40,447 bases of DNA, taken from positions 1-40,447 of the forward strand of contig JAIPDI010000048.1 of NCBI GenBank assembly GCA_021737785.1, given 5' to 3'. The notes beneath the pieces are model-generated. The model was not told where the DNA came from, did no database searches, and worked only from the letters and a program-made list of their open reading frames with translations. Below are positions 1 to 7,005 of this stretch, piece after piece. Position 1 is the stretch's first letter, and each line of letters begins with the position of its first letter. Made by a program: the position numbers and the translations under genes. This DNA is from Deltaproteobacteria bacterium (GTDB taxonomy: Bacteria; Desulfobacterota; DSM-4660; Desulfatiglandales; Desulfatiglandaceae).

Positions 1-946
1 CGGCCTCCCACGCAAGGATAAGGTCTCCGGGCCGATCCTCTGTCAGGACCTGAATAAGCTGCGAGGCCTGAACCAGGTCCTTCTCTGCTTTGGTGTGTGC
101 AATCACTCCCCGTTCGCCGAACAACATCAGTTTGTGGAGGGCAAACCTGGCCGGCGTAGGCACCTGAACCAGCACCCCGCCGCCGTTTACCACGGCCCCA
201 TGTTCGGCATGTTCCATGAGGAAATCCAGAAAGGGGAGCGGTTGAGCGGCCACGCCGAAACGGGGAATCGGTACGGGACCCGTGTCTTTCGATCCCCTTG
301 AAGGGGTGAGGAAATCCACCCGCAGGGATTTTCCCCGGACTTTGAAGGATGAGGAAGGTTGTCCTGGGTCAAAGGCGGGTACAGGCAGGAAACCCATCTC
401 CAGTTGATCGAGAACTTGGGGTACATCGGCCTTTTCGACTGATGGAAAGGCGATGCCAAGGCGTCGTTCGCCTGCAATATCCAAATCTTGGGTTTGCAGG
501 GCGGAATGAAGCCATTTCACACCAAGGAGGTTCCCTAAAACCGTAAAGGCATGGGTCCCAACCAGGACCGCCCCCATTCTGAACAGTCCGCTTTGGGCAA
601 AGGCCTTGAGCACCCTTGCGGATGCACCTTCCGTTGTCATTGCGCCCCCGGCTCGGAGCAGCGCGCAAAGGCGTTTGATCTCATTCTGGTCGTCTTTCAC
701 GCTCTCCCTGTCGGAAGCAAAGCGATCCACGACCCGGTCCAGCGAAGGTCCCCTTTTCCCGATATAGGTTTGCCGTTTCCGGCCGCCAGGGTCGGAATAT
801 TGGAAATAGACGTATTGCTCCCCTTTGATGTTCTTAGTGGTGAAACACCCTTCCACACCGCCGATGCTCCTGCCCGCCTCCAGGGCCAGCATCTGCTCCA
901 TGAGTTCGGCATACAGGGTCTGTACGACCAGCGGCTGTCTTTCCAA
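1..946 (-). CDS. GSU2403-family nucleotidyltransferase-fold protein (3' end cut by window edge)
   Basis: Reading the minus strand gives one uninterrupted frame from a TTG at 944-946 to the window edge (315 codons); no stop was found. The TTG has an AAGGAAGGA Shine-Dalgarno six bases upstream, and the frame is closed by a TAA about 30 bases further up, so TTG is the likely start. The N-terminal part begins with an LVVQTLYAEL-like helix. The middle holds the segment GAVLVGTHAFTVLGNLLGV followed by TQDLDIA, the G-x(n)-DxD type core of polymerase-beta-like nucleotidyltransferases as seen in the GSU2403 family. A basic middle region and a helical tail follow. Its substrate is unknown; relatives of this fold include AbiEii-like toxins and tRNA-modifying enzymes. 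The C-terminus lies outside the window. Family assignment is by recognition of the motif, so it is fairly but not fully certain. Confidence 0.75.
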   Translation of the reverse strand, partial: MERQPLVVQTLYAELMEQMLALEAGRSIGGVEGCFTTKNIKGEQYVYFQYSDPGGRKRQTYIGKRGPSLDRVVDRFASDRESVKDDQNEIKRLCALLRAGGAMTTEGASARVLKAFAQSGLFRMGAVLVGTHAFTVLGNLLGVKWLHSALQTQDLDIAGERRLGIAFPSVEKADVPQVLDQLEMGFLPVPAFDPGQPSSSFKVRGKSLRVDFLTPSRGSKDTGPVPIPRFGVAAQPLPFLDFLMEHAEHGAVVNGGGVLVQVPTPARFALHKLMLFGERGVIAHTKAEKDLVQASQLIQVLTEDRPGDLILAWEA

Positions 947-969
947 ATTCCATCCTTCCTTTCCATGAT

Positions 970-1003
970 TTTATACGCACCTTACCATAACTCTGCGTAT
1001 AAA
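970..1003. promoter_or_regulatory. Perfect 10-bp inverted repeat (candidate operator) upstream of the nucleotidyltransferase
   Basis: TTTATACGCA at 970-979 and TGCGTATAAA at 994-1003 are perfect inverted copies separated by 14 bases. They sit about 24 bases upstream of the TTG start at 946. The minus strand also carries a TATAAA that could serve as a -10 element within the inner arm. Two half-sites about 24 bp apart centre to centre suit a dimeric DNA-binding protein on one face of the helix. Whether it is an operator is inference. Confidence 0.5.
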
Positions 1004-1774
1004 TCACAGATTTTCGAGAAAGCTGAAGATCTTCCTGTTCAATCCCCGGCCCCTGCCCGGGAAGCTCCAGCTTCGCCTGGGAGTGTCCCCTCAGCCAAAA
1101 AGAAAGAAGCTCTTCGATTGAGGCGGTTGGATCGCTCCGGCGTACATATCGCCATATTGAATGGCAATTTGGAGGTGTCGACTCACAAAAATCTTCCACT
1201 TTCAAAACACCAAAATCTGCACTTGTGAAAGGGGGTGAAATACGTTAATTTGGCCACTTGTCGAGACCCACTTTCGGCCACTTTCAACTGGCTCCATAAC
1301 CCCGATCATCGGTGGCTCCATAATACCGATCATTGACACCCGCCTCTGGCGGGGTTGTCTGCCTTCGGCAGGTTTAGCCGCCTGTGGCAGGGAAGCCCGA
1401 GTGCAAAGCTATGAGTCCCGCTTTCAAGCGGGATTGTGTACTCACGCCAAGGCGTGATTCCCGTCCTTTTTATCCGCCTCAGGCGGAATCCAGGGAGATC
1501 TGTCTCACTTGCCGTAAGGCTATAAAAGGGATGCTTCCGGCCCAGACCCAACCAAGGACGCAAGGTTTGGGCTTTATCGATGACGTCGCCAGGGTTGGCC
1601 AAACTCCTCCTCATTTGAAATTTATCCGCAGTGCATGCATTCAGACTGAACAGAGAGAATCTTACTTTCTAAACAGCGTTTCGCTGCCGCACAGAAAGTA
1701 GTTTGTCACGTTAGTCAACAACGTCCCCTCGGTCCTGTTAAAACCCAACATTGAATATGCTCCTAATTGTTACC
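1004..1774. other. Gene-free stretch with short direct repeats and a comb of small hairpins
   Basis: No convincing gene was found. Two near-identical units of about 21 bp (TGGCTCCATAAyaCCGATCAT) lie at 1289-1309 and 1313-1333. From 1339 to 1522 there is a row of short palindromes: 1339-1353, 1359-1372, 1376-1391, 1416-1433, 1442-1457, 1473-1489 and a weaker one near 1510-1520. Each has a 5-7 bp GC-rich stem and a 1-5 base loop. A further imperfect hairpin with arms resembling CTTACTTTCT/AGAAAGTAG lies at about 1660-1702 and may end the cassette array. Confidence 0.6.
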
Positions 1775-1815
1775 AGCTAATCGCGGCGCTGTCCGACTCC
1801 AGCCCTTCGTTAGCC
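1775..1815 (-). other. Degenerate attC site of cassette 5
   Basis: On the minus strand the site begins GGCTAAC (R''-like) and ends GATTAGCT. The arms GGCTAACGAAGGGCTG and CAGCGCCGCGATTAGCT pair imperfectly around a short loop. The TAA stop codon of the 599-aa gene lies inside the R'' box, a common arrangement in cassettes. R' departs from GTTRRRY, so this may be a decayed terminal site. Confidence 0.5.
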
Positions 1816-3609
1816 GTTCTCATAGATCTGCAAACTTCCTCCCGAATACTGTCTCACCGCATCTATCAGTATGTCGAGAGCGCTGGATGCCAACTTCCGG
1901 TTATGGTACATAGCGTCACGATATTGGGCGCTGAAAGCGATGAAATTGTGCAATGACATTAAGCGATCAGGGCACGACCGGGAGTAGTCTGCAAGCAGAT
2001 CGCGAAAAGCAAAATGCTCGACCGACGTCTCAAGATTCTCTAAGTCATCGATTGACATGACAATCACAGGGGCAATTTTCATATCTCGCTTTATGAATAT
2101 CCCGCTGGCCAGCGTTGAATCAGGTTGTAAATGGGCAGCAAACTCGGAGGAAAAGAAACTGCCATATACGGGTGAAGTCAGAAATGTATCGTGAACGATG
2201 AGAACCGGGTAAATATTCTTAAGAGTCCGAAACTCATCGTCTTTGCCTGCCCGTTTCTTGGTGGCTAGTGATTCAGCCGCTCTCGCGAGTTGGCCAACGC
2301 CTTTGAGCTTTAGACGCCCCTTTGAGTTGCTAGTGATACTGTATTTATCCCGCATCGACTGTAGGAGAGTCTCGTAGTCGTCGCATAGGACAGCGGTTTC
2401 TGGTATGAGCCCCGATTTGACTTCAAACAGCACAACCTCTAAAGCATCGTTAAGCAATCCGTCTATCTCAACCGAGTTGCCTGCGCTGTCCGCAATTTGG
2501 ATATTCCGAGAAAAACGCTTTGCCAGACCTCCAGAGGAGGCAAACATACGTCCCAGAATGTCAAGTACATAATCTTCAAATGCATGACCAAAGGCGTTAA
2601 ATAGATCATCGGATTTGTACTTGGGGGATTTCAGTATGTGGAATAGCGGACCAATCGATGCTTTCTCACTGTAAAAGGTGGGGTCAAATATGATTCCCCG
2701 GCCGTCCTCAGTACGTAGGATTGGCCTATCCCTCAATGGACGGTAATAAGCAATAGGCGCATCCTCGTATCGGCCAATATCATGGCCGATGCCGGCCCAA
2801 AGTGCCTGTTTCAGTTCATCAGGATCCTGAGACTCGAGCTCCAAGTACCGAGAGAATACATCTCCAAACCTCGAATCTTCTTGAAGGTTTCTGACGTTGA
2901 AAATTCCGCTGTTATTTCTGGGATTCATAAAGCTCGTGACCATGGCCGCAAAAGCAATAAAATATTGTTCAACTGAGATTGCCGTCGCTGAAAAGAAATC
3001 GGCATCAAAGGAGTGGCAATACTTGGGAAGGTACTGATTAAACAACGCCCAACCACGACCCAGTGATTGAGTCAATTCTGGAGCCGCTGTAATTCCTTCC
3101 ACACTCTTCCTATTAGGTCCCAGAGCTCTTCTTCGGGCGAGGTCTATACCTCCATCAAGCGAGAATTTATTCTTAAATATGCGGTTAGCCCATATGTCAC
3201 TCGCTATGAGAGCAGCCTGCGCGAACTTTCTTCTTATCTGAGGGTCCTCATAAGTCGTTCCATCTCCAGGATGATCGATACTCAAAAGGGCTACCCAACG
3301 AAACAGCTCAAGAATTTGGCCTCGAAAGAATACCTTGATTCTATTTGCACCTCCGTGGCTATGGGCGAAATCATTGATCGCTTGGATATCTCTCGAAGTG
3401 AAGAACTGATTGAGGCCGAATTGTTGCGCTCTTAAGCTGTCTGTGCTGGCACTGGCGGAAACCACAAGATTCAGACGGGCGCACCAAAAGAGTGTATCAG
3501 TCCTGCTCAAGTCCGAGAGCAGAGACCTGAATGTGCTGATGTCACTCTGAACCTCAGGGAAGACTTCCGAGACTGGTACGTATACGCCTATTTGGTTCCG
3601 ACTTTCCAT
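1810..3609 (-). CDS. Cassette 5: 599-aa protein with PD-(D/E)XK nuclease core
   Basis: I do not recognise the full-length family. Residues about 340-400 show a PD-(D/E)XK nuclease signature: a glutamate-bearing helix (FEDYV, E345), then EIDG (D383), then FEVK (E396, K398), with hydrophobic strands before each acidic residue. The N-terminal 330 residues are mostly helical with no motif I can name, and no helicase or methylase domain is present. It is a stand-alone soluble protein, not part of a recognisable restriction-modification pair. As the last integron cassette, with its stop codon inside attC, it was probably acquired by recombination. A defensive DNase role is inferred from fold and context only. 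The ATG start at 3609 follows about 70 bases of cassette leader. Confidence 0.7.
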   Translation of the reverse strand: MESRNQIGVYVPVSEVFPEVQSDISTFRSLLSDLSRTDTLFWCARLNLVVSASASTDSLRAQQFGLNQFFTSRDIQAINDFAHSHGGANRIKVFFRGQILELFRWVALLSIDHPGDGTTYEDPQIRRKFAQAALIASDIWANRIFKNKFSLDGGIDLARRRALGPNRKSVEGITAAPELTQSLGRGWALFNQYLPKYCHSFDADFFSATAISVEQYFIAFAAMVTSFMNPRNNSGIFNVRNLQEDSRFGDVFSRYLELESQDPDELKQALWAGIGHDIGRYEDAPIAYYRPLRDRPILRTEDGRGIIFDPTFYSEKASIGPLFHILKSPKYKSDDLFNAFGHAFEDYVLDILGRMFASSGGLAKRFSRNIQIADSAGNSVEIDGLLNDALEVVLFEVKSGLIPETAVLCDDYETLLQSMRDKYSITSNSKGRLKLKGVGQLARAAESLATKKRAGKDDEFRTLKNIYPVLIVHDTFLTSPVYGSFFSSEFAAHLQPDSTLASGIFIKRDMKIAPVIVMSIDDLENLETSVEHFAFRDLLADYSRSCPDRLMSLHNFIAFSAQYRDAMYHNRKLASSALDILIDAVRQYSGGSLQIYENG

Positions 3610-3676
3610 GTCAATGCTCGATCAATTGAAATGGGGAAAACTTGTCTACTCCTGCAGCCGGGTGTGGACTGGCTTG

Positions 3677-3734
3677 GCTGACCGGCATCAGCGGGCGCGT
3701 TTTTTTGGCGATTTGCTGAATGCCGATGTTATCA
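3677..3734 (-). other. attC site of cassette 4 (degenerate R' box)
   Basis: On the minus strand TGATAAC (R''-like) is followed by ATCGGCATTCAGC and, after a loop, GCTGATGCCGGTCAGCC. The arms pair over CGGCAT-CAGC with one extrahelical T, the asymmetry expected of an attC hairpin. R' reads GTCAGCC instead of GTTRRRY. However, it matches the complement of the R'' box of the next cassette (GGCTAAC) at six of seven positions, as expected if it is the 5' end of cassette 5. Confidence 0.55.
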
Positions 3735-3743
3735 TGTAGTTTT

Positions 3744-4310
3744 CTATGCTCCTATCTTCGAGCGTATCGAAATGATATATGCTCTCCACAAATAAAACCA
3801 ATATACTGATACGGCGAATACGACTAGATCAAAACCGCCGATCATTTTGTATAACCATTTTGGTATTTTACTATTTTCTGGCATTGAGAAGAAGAGATGT
3901 GCAACTGTGAGATAAATGCAGTAAAGCATGCCCAAACCTATCATGAATGAAAAAATACTAGGACCTATTTTACCTTCTGAAAAAGGAGAGCCAACCCAAC
4001 TACCGTATTTGATCATTTTGACGTTAGTCATACCTTCAGGCGTAGAAATAGCGTGAGCAATTATGCTTTGAAAGTTTAGATACATAAGATGAAAAACAAT
4101 GATCGATGCAAAAAAAAGGATGCCAAAAATTAGAGAGAAATACTCTGGATAAATATTCATATCTAAAAATTTAAGGGGTGAACTTTCCTTGTAATATCTG
4201 TTGTTCAATAGGCGAATGACTCCTATAATTCCATAAGTTGCGAAAGTGATTACATACAGATGGAAGAATCGGCCAATAGCCTCAAGTGATTTCATAAGAG
4301 ATTCTTCCAT
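3744..4310 (-). CDS. Cassette 4: 188-aa integral membrane protein of unknown function
   Basis: No family was recognised. The protein has four clear hydrophobic helices at roughly residues 15-35, 56-80, 117-141 and 161-182, short charged loops, and no evident catalytic motif. The start at 4310 is supported by a GAGGAATTGAT Shine-Dalgarno that begins only a few bases from the cassette boundary GTTATTG, so the gene fills the cassette almost exactly. The stop lies 10 bases from the following attC R'' box. Local base composition is AT-rich compared with the chromosomal genes further right. Small multi-pass proteins are common among integron cassettes; some known abortive-infection effectors are also small membrane proteins, but nothing here proves that role. 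Confidence 0.7.
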   Translation of the reverse strand: MEESLMKSLEAIGRFFHLYVITFATYGIIGVIRLLNNRYYKESSPLKFLDMNIYPEYFSLIFGILFFASIIVFHLMYLNFQSIIAHAISTPEGMTNVKMIKYGSWVGSPFSEGKIGPSIFSFMIGLGMLYCIYLTVAHLFFSMPENSKIPKWLYKMIGGFDLVVFAVSVYWFYLWRAYIISIRSKIGA

Positions 4311-4320
4311 ATCAATTCCT

Positions 4321-4394
4321 CAATAACGTGGTGCTGACCCGGCTGGGGTTGAGCGCCAGCGAAAGCCCAGACGGCGTCCAGCACATGGTTAAGC
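4321..4394 (-). other. attC site of cassette 3
   Basis: Read on the minus strand it begins GCTTAAC (perfect RYYYAAC R'' box), continues CATGTGCTGG... and closes with ...GTCAGCACCAC and GTTATTG (R'). GTGCTG and CAGCAC form the inner stem, with a second paired stretch around CTGGGC/GCCGG. It is about 74 bp. It begins seven bases after the stop codon of the 149-aa gene and ends 11 bases before the ATG of the 188-aa gene. Confidence 0.7.
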
Positions 4395-4401
4395 GTTCCT
4401 T

Positions 4402-4851
4402 TTAGAAGTTTCCACCATCGATTATTTTTTTTCTGTTTAGGAAAATAAAGACCGAACTTGCTGCCAAAGAGCTAAAGAATCCAATGAGGAAACCTATAAA
4501 TCTCTCTTTCCATATTTGTTTTCTGAATTGCTCTTGTTGCAACCCTAAAATTGATTCGACGAGTTCCTTGTCAACTTTTACAATTGGTTCAAGCCTTTCT
4601 TTTTCCTTTCTAAGTTTGTCAACTGACAGCTTATCTTTTTGGAGCTTTTCTCTATGCTGAGTAAGAAAGTCCTGAAGTTCACCCATTGCTCCCTGCATTT
4701 CATCTAATTTTTGAATTTGGGCTTTAATTCTTTCGTCATCGGGTAACACTTTTGACTGTGGCAAAATCCATTCCGCTATAGCGCCACCAAGTAACCCTGC
4801 CACGGCCCCAATCAACAAAGAACGTAATATAGTTTTATAAACAGTTGGCAT
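4402..4851 (-). CDS. Cassette 3: 149-aa membrane protein with central coiled coil
   Basis: No named family was recognised. The layout is a transmembrane helix near residues 8-30 (small-residue rich, LIGAVAGLLGGAIAEWIL), a highly charged region with heptad-like spacing from about 38 to 110 that should form a coiled coil, and a second transmembrane helix at about 118-140 ending in a short basic tail. With two helices the charged region would sit on one side of the membrane. The ATG lies 17 bases after the GTTAAGC core site, with only a weak ribosome site, so translation may depend on readthrough from the preceding cassette. Function is unknown. Confidence 0.7.
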   Translation of the reverse strand: MPTVYKTILRSLLIGAVAGLLGGAIAEWILPQSKVLPDDERIKAQIQKLDEMQGAMGELQDFLTQHREKLQKDKLSVDKLRKEKERLEPIVKVDKELVESILGLQQEQFRKQIWKERFIGFLIGFFSSLAASSVFIFLNRKKIIDGGNF

Positions 4852-4867
4852 CTCGATAAGTATTTAC

Positions 4868-4916
4868 GCTTAACGCGAAAATCACCGGTTTTATCCGGTG
4901 CATTTTCTGGTTAGAA
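4868..4916 (-). other. attC site of cassette 2
   Basis: On the minus strand it reads TTCTAAC (R''), then CAGAAAATGCACCGG, loop ATAAAA, CCGGTGATTTTCGC and GTTAAGC (perfect GTTRRRY R' box). The arms AAAATGCACCGG/CCGGTGATTTT pair with one extrahelical base. At 49 bp it is slightly shorter than the usual minimum for attC. Its size and ATAAA loop closely match the attC at 5786-5833. Confidence 0.75.
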
Positions 4917-5012
4917 ATTCTGTTTCGTGTTCAAGAATTTCTATATCGCTCTTTTTGGCCCCAAAAATGCGAATATAGACCCGTTTTTAGGCCCTTTGTC
5001 GCTTTAACCAGC

Positions 5013-5612
5013 TTAATTTATGGCGTTTTTATTGGCCCGACCCCAGTTCCACACATGTTTCATAAACCAGCGTTTTGCCTTGGCGGGCACGCCAAGACGC
5101 ATCGGATATACCAAGTTCAGAATTTTATGGCATAGTTTTTTAATCTCTGGAAGTTCAGCATCAAAGCAACTTATACCATTCTCCGAGATGTGTTCCGCAC
5201 CGTGCTGGGCCTGGGCCATCAAACCGGCGTGAATGCTGTGGAGGAACTGGAGCTTTCCGCGCAAAGCTTGGAGCTTCTTCGTGAGGTCGGCCTTCCCTCG
5301 ACTTGCTTCCCAATCGGCAATCTGGACTAGTAGCTCGGTGAAGTCATCGGGAAGCGGGGGGGCAGGCGGCGGAACGAGATTCCGCCACTCTTCATCGTCG
5401 CCAAGGATCTGGGGCACCGTTTCCAATCCCCCCGCCTTCCGCCAAGCTGGGGCAAGTTCCAAGCTTATAAGTATCTCCTCAATCACTAGAAACACGCGCA
5501 TGAATAGCCGCCGCTTGTCGCCTTTACGCACTATCAAGATGCCGAGAATCGTAGTCAGGGTGCTGAGCGCCCAGCCTGCAAAAACAAGCAACGTACTTTC
5601 CCAGATGTTCAC
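5013..5612 (-). CDS. Cassette 2: 200-aa membrane-anchored protein of unknown function
   Basis: The chosen start is the GTG at 5612, preceded by GGAGG five bases upstream and overlapping the stop codon of the upstream 53-aa frame as GTGA. A longer version from a GTG at 5648 would add 12 residues but lacks such a site. Residues about 5-27 form a transmembrane helix; the remaining 170 or so are soluble and helical, with a proline-rich PPPAPPLP segment near the middle. No catalytic motif was seen. The gene sits in an integron cassette, and the stop is 97 bases from attC. The overlap with the small upstream gene implies translational coupling and a joint function, which is unknown. Confidence 0.65.
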   Translation of the reverse strand: MNIWESTLLVFAGWALSTLTTILGILIVRKGDKRRLFMRVFLVIEEILISLELAPAWRKAGGLETVPQILGDDEEWRNLVPPPAPPLPDDFTELLVQIADWEASRGKADLTKKLQALRGKLQFLHSIHAGLMAQAQHGAEHISENGISCFDAELPEIKKLCHKILNLVYPMRLGVPAKAKRWFMKHVWNWGRANKNAIN

Positions 5613-5770
5613 GCCACCCTCCACGATTCTACCCCTGCTGTCAGGCACCCTAACGCCAGCTGTTGAGCCGCGAGAATCGCAGGCAAGAGAAGGAAATTGT
5701 AGTTTATTTTCTTCTCTTGCTGAGAATCGCAGTCGGCTACAAGATGAGCAACGATCGGTCTATCTGTCAT
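5609..5770 (-). CDS. Cassette 2: 53-aa small membrane peptide coupled to the 200-aa gene
   Basis: An ATG at 5770 follows an AAGAGGAATGCA ribosome site just inside the cassette boundary (GTTAGGC). It opens a 53-codon frame whose TGA (5611-5609) overlaps the GTG of the next gene. The peptide has a polar, acidic N-terminus (MTDRPIVAHLVADC) and one hydrophobic helix (FLLLPAILAAQQLALGCLTA). It fills the leader of the cassette. It could be a functional partner or a leader that delivers ribosomes to the next start. No homologue is known to me. Confidence 0.55.
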   Translation of the reverse strand: MTDRPIVAHLVADCDSQQEKKINYNFLLLPAILAAQQLALGCLTAGVESWRVA

Positions 5771-5785
5771 TGCATTCCTCTTAGG

Positions 5786-5833
5786 GCCTAACGCCGCCTT
5801 CACCAGTTTATCTGGTGAAAGGCGTGGTTGGAA
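5786..5833 (-). other. attC site of cassette 1
   Basis: On the minus strand it reads TTCCAAC (R''), CACGCCTTTCACCAG, loop ATAAA, CTGGTGAAGGCGGC and GTTAGGC (perfect GTTRRRY R' box). The arms CGCC-TTTCACCAG/CTGGTGAA-GGCG pair with one unpaired T, the strand-marking asymmetry of attC hairpins. It lies 70 bases after the TIR gene stop. At 48 bp and with the same loop it is a close relative of the site at 4868-4916. Confidence 0.8.
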
Positions 5834-5903
5834 CAAATTTGAAAAATACTATATTTTGTCAATGTGTAGGTCTGCCCACTTTATTTTTTATGTCTTTTTA
5901 ACG

Positions 5904-6983
5904 TCAATTTGAGACCAATCCGAGAAATGATTCCCAAAAATCCCGCAGTCTCATGCTGGGGTCGAAATCATGTTTTTCGACAAAGACTTCATCAAAATCA
6001 GTGGAAGTTTGAGCTAAAAAGCTTGAAAGCGCATCCAGCTTTTCAACTGCTTTTGAGATACGACGATCATCTGTATTCGGCTCTACAGCCCCATCCTCTC
6101 CTTCTGAAATGTAACCTCTCTCATGCGCGTCTCCAACTTCCTCTCTTAACCAGTCTTTGTCCCAATATGATGGGACCCAGGAGCCGCCATAATATTCATA
6201 ATATATGGCTTCTACCGCAACATTAGGCAATTTATTAAGATAATCTTTAGCATCTTTAATAAGGGCCTTGAACTGGTCCCATTCATCCATGTCCTCTAAT
6301 AGCACATCCTGGACAGCCTTGCTGTCCTTGAGTTTCTTAATCTTTTTAATCGTGTTTTTAGCCTTCTCCAATTGTTCTTCTAAGTCTTCGACATCTTGCA
6401 AGGCAGTTTCATAATTATCTTGCATCTCAGTATATTTTTCGATGGAGACTTTAGTAAACCCGTCCAGCTTTGGGATCAATTTCTTTATCTTCTTGAGGAA
6501 TTGATCTCTTTTGACATTCCACCGGCTTGTAGGGCTATGTTTCTCGATATCACCGTCTTCTATGATCCTATCACGTAAACTGTCCAGATCTTCAGGGCTA
6601 TCTATTTTCCCGACCTCCTTATTTTTCAACACAGCTTCCAAGTCTGAATATTCAAGCGGTGGGCAGATGATGGGAAAAGACGAATGCGTCATTGCCCATG
6701 CAGCTCCAAGTTCGCACAAGCAGAAGGAGCTTTCATAATAACTTGGCGTGACGACCATGATAACCAGGAAAGGAGCTTGAATTTTCTCATGGATGAATTC
6801 GATTAAATCCTTACCTTTAGGGATATCCATTCCTTCAAGAGATGTGCAGAATACTTGGTCGTGATTAAGCCCTATCCCTGTCTGAAGAAGGTCAACAAAG
6901 GCATCAATCAGATTTTTATCAGCCGAAGAGTGGCTGATGAAAAGGTGTGGGACTTTTTTTACGGTAAGTTTTTTTCTTTGCAT
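5904..6983 (-). CDS. Cassette 1: TIR-domain protein (probable NADase effector)
   Basis: Residues about 12-135 form a TIR fold: LFISHSSADK at 14-23, then the SLEG...IPKGKDL box, then SYYESSFCLCELGAAW. E91 in the C-E-L motif is in the position of the catalytic glutamate of NAD-cleaving TIR domains. A lysine-rich coiled coil follows (about 185-225), then an acidic C-terminal region of about 130 residues that I do not recognise and that may sense or bind a partner. No signal or membrane helix is present. The ATG is preceded by GAGGATTGAT and lies 22 bases after the stop of the ABC ATPase gene, with no attC between, so both form one operon in one cassette. TIR effectors usually deplete NAD+ during phage infection; here that role is inferred. 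Confidence 0.85.
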   Translation of the reverse strand: MQRKKLTVKKVPHLFISHSSADKNLIDAFVDLLQTGIGLNHDQVFCTSLEGMDIPKGKDLIEFIHEKIQAPFLVIMVVTPSYYESSFCLCELGAAWAMTHSSFPIICPPLEYSDLEAVLKNKEVGKIDSPEDLDSLRDRIIEDGDIEKHSPTSRWNVKRDQFLKKIKKLIPKLDGFTKVSIEKYTEMQDNYETALQDVEDLEEQLEKAKNTIKKIKKLKDSKAVQDVLLEDMDEWDQFKALIKDAKDYLNKLPNVAVEAIYYEYYGGSWVPSYWDKDWLREEVGDAHERGYISEGEDGAVEPNTDDRRISKAVEKLDALSSFLAQTSTDFDEVFVEKHDFDPSMRLRDFWESFLGLVSN

Positions 6984-7005
6984 ATCAATCCTCTAATAGT
7001 CGAGA

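Noticed and set aside
834-1205. 123-codon minus-strand frame upstream of the nucleotidyltransferase
   Set aside because: It overlaps the better-supported gene in another frame, crosses the inverted repeat and has no recognisable motif.
1210-1340. End of an IS21-like element suggested by the repeated GGCTCCATAA units
   Set aside because: No transposase gene or paired terminal inverted repeat was found, so only the direct repeats are reported.
1330-1530. CRISPR-like array
   Set aside because: The units are palindromes with different sequences and no common repeat, so there is no repeat-spacer structure.
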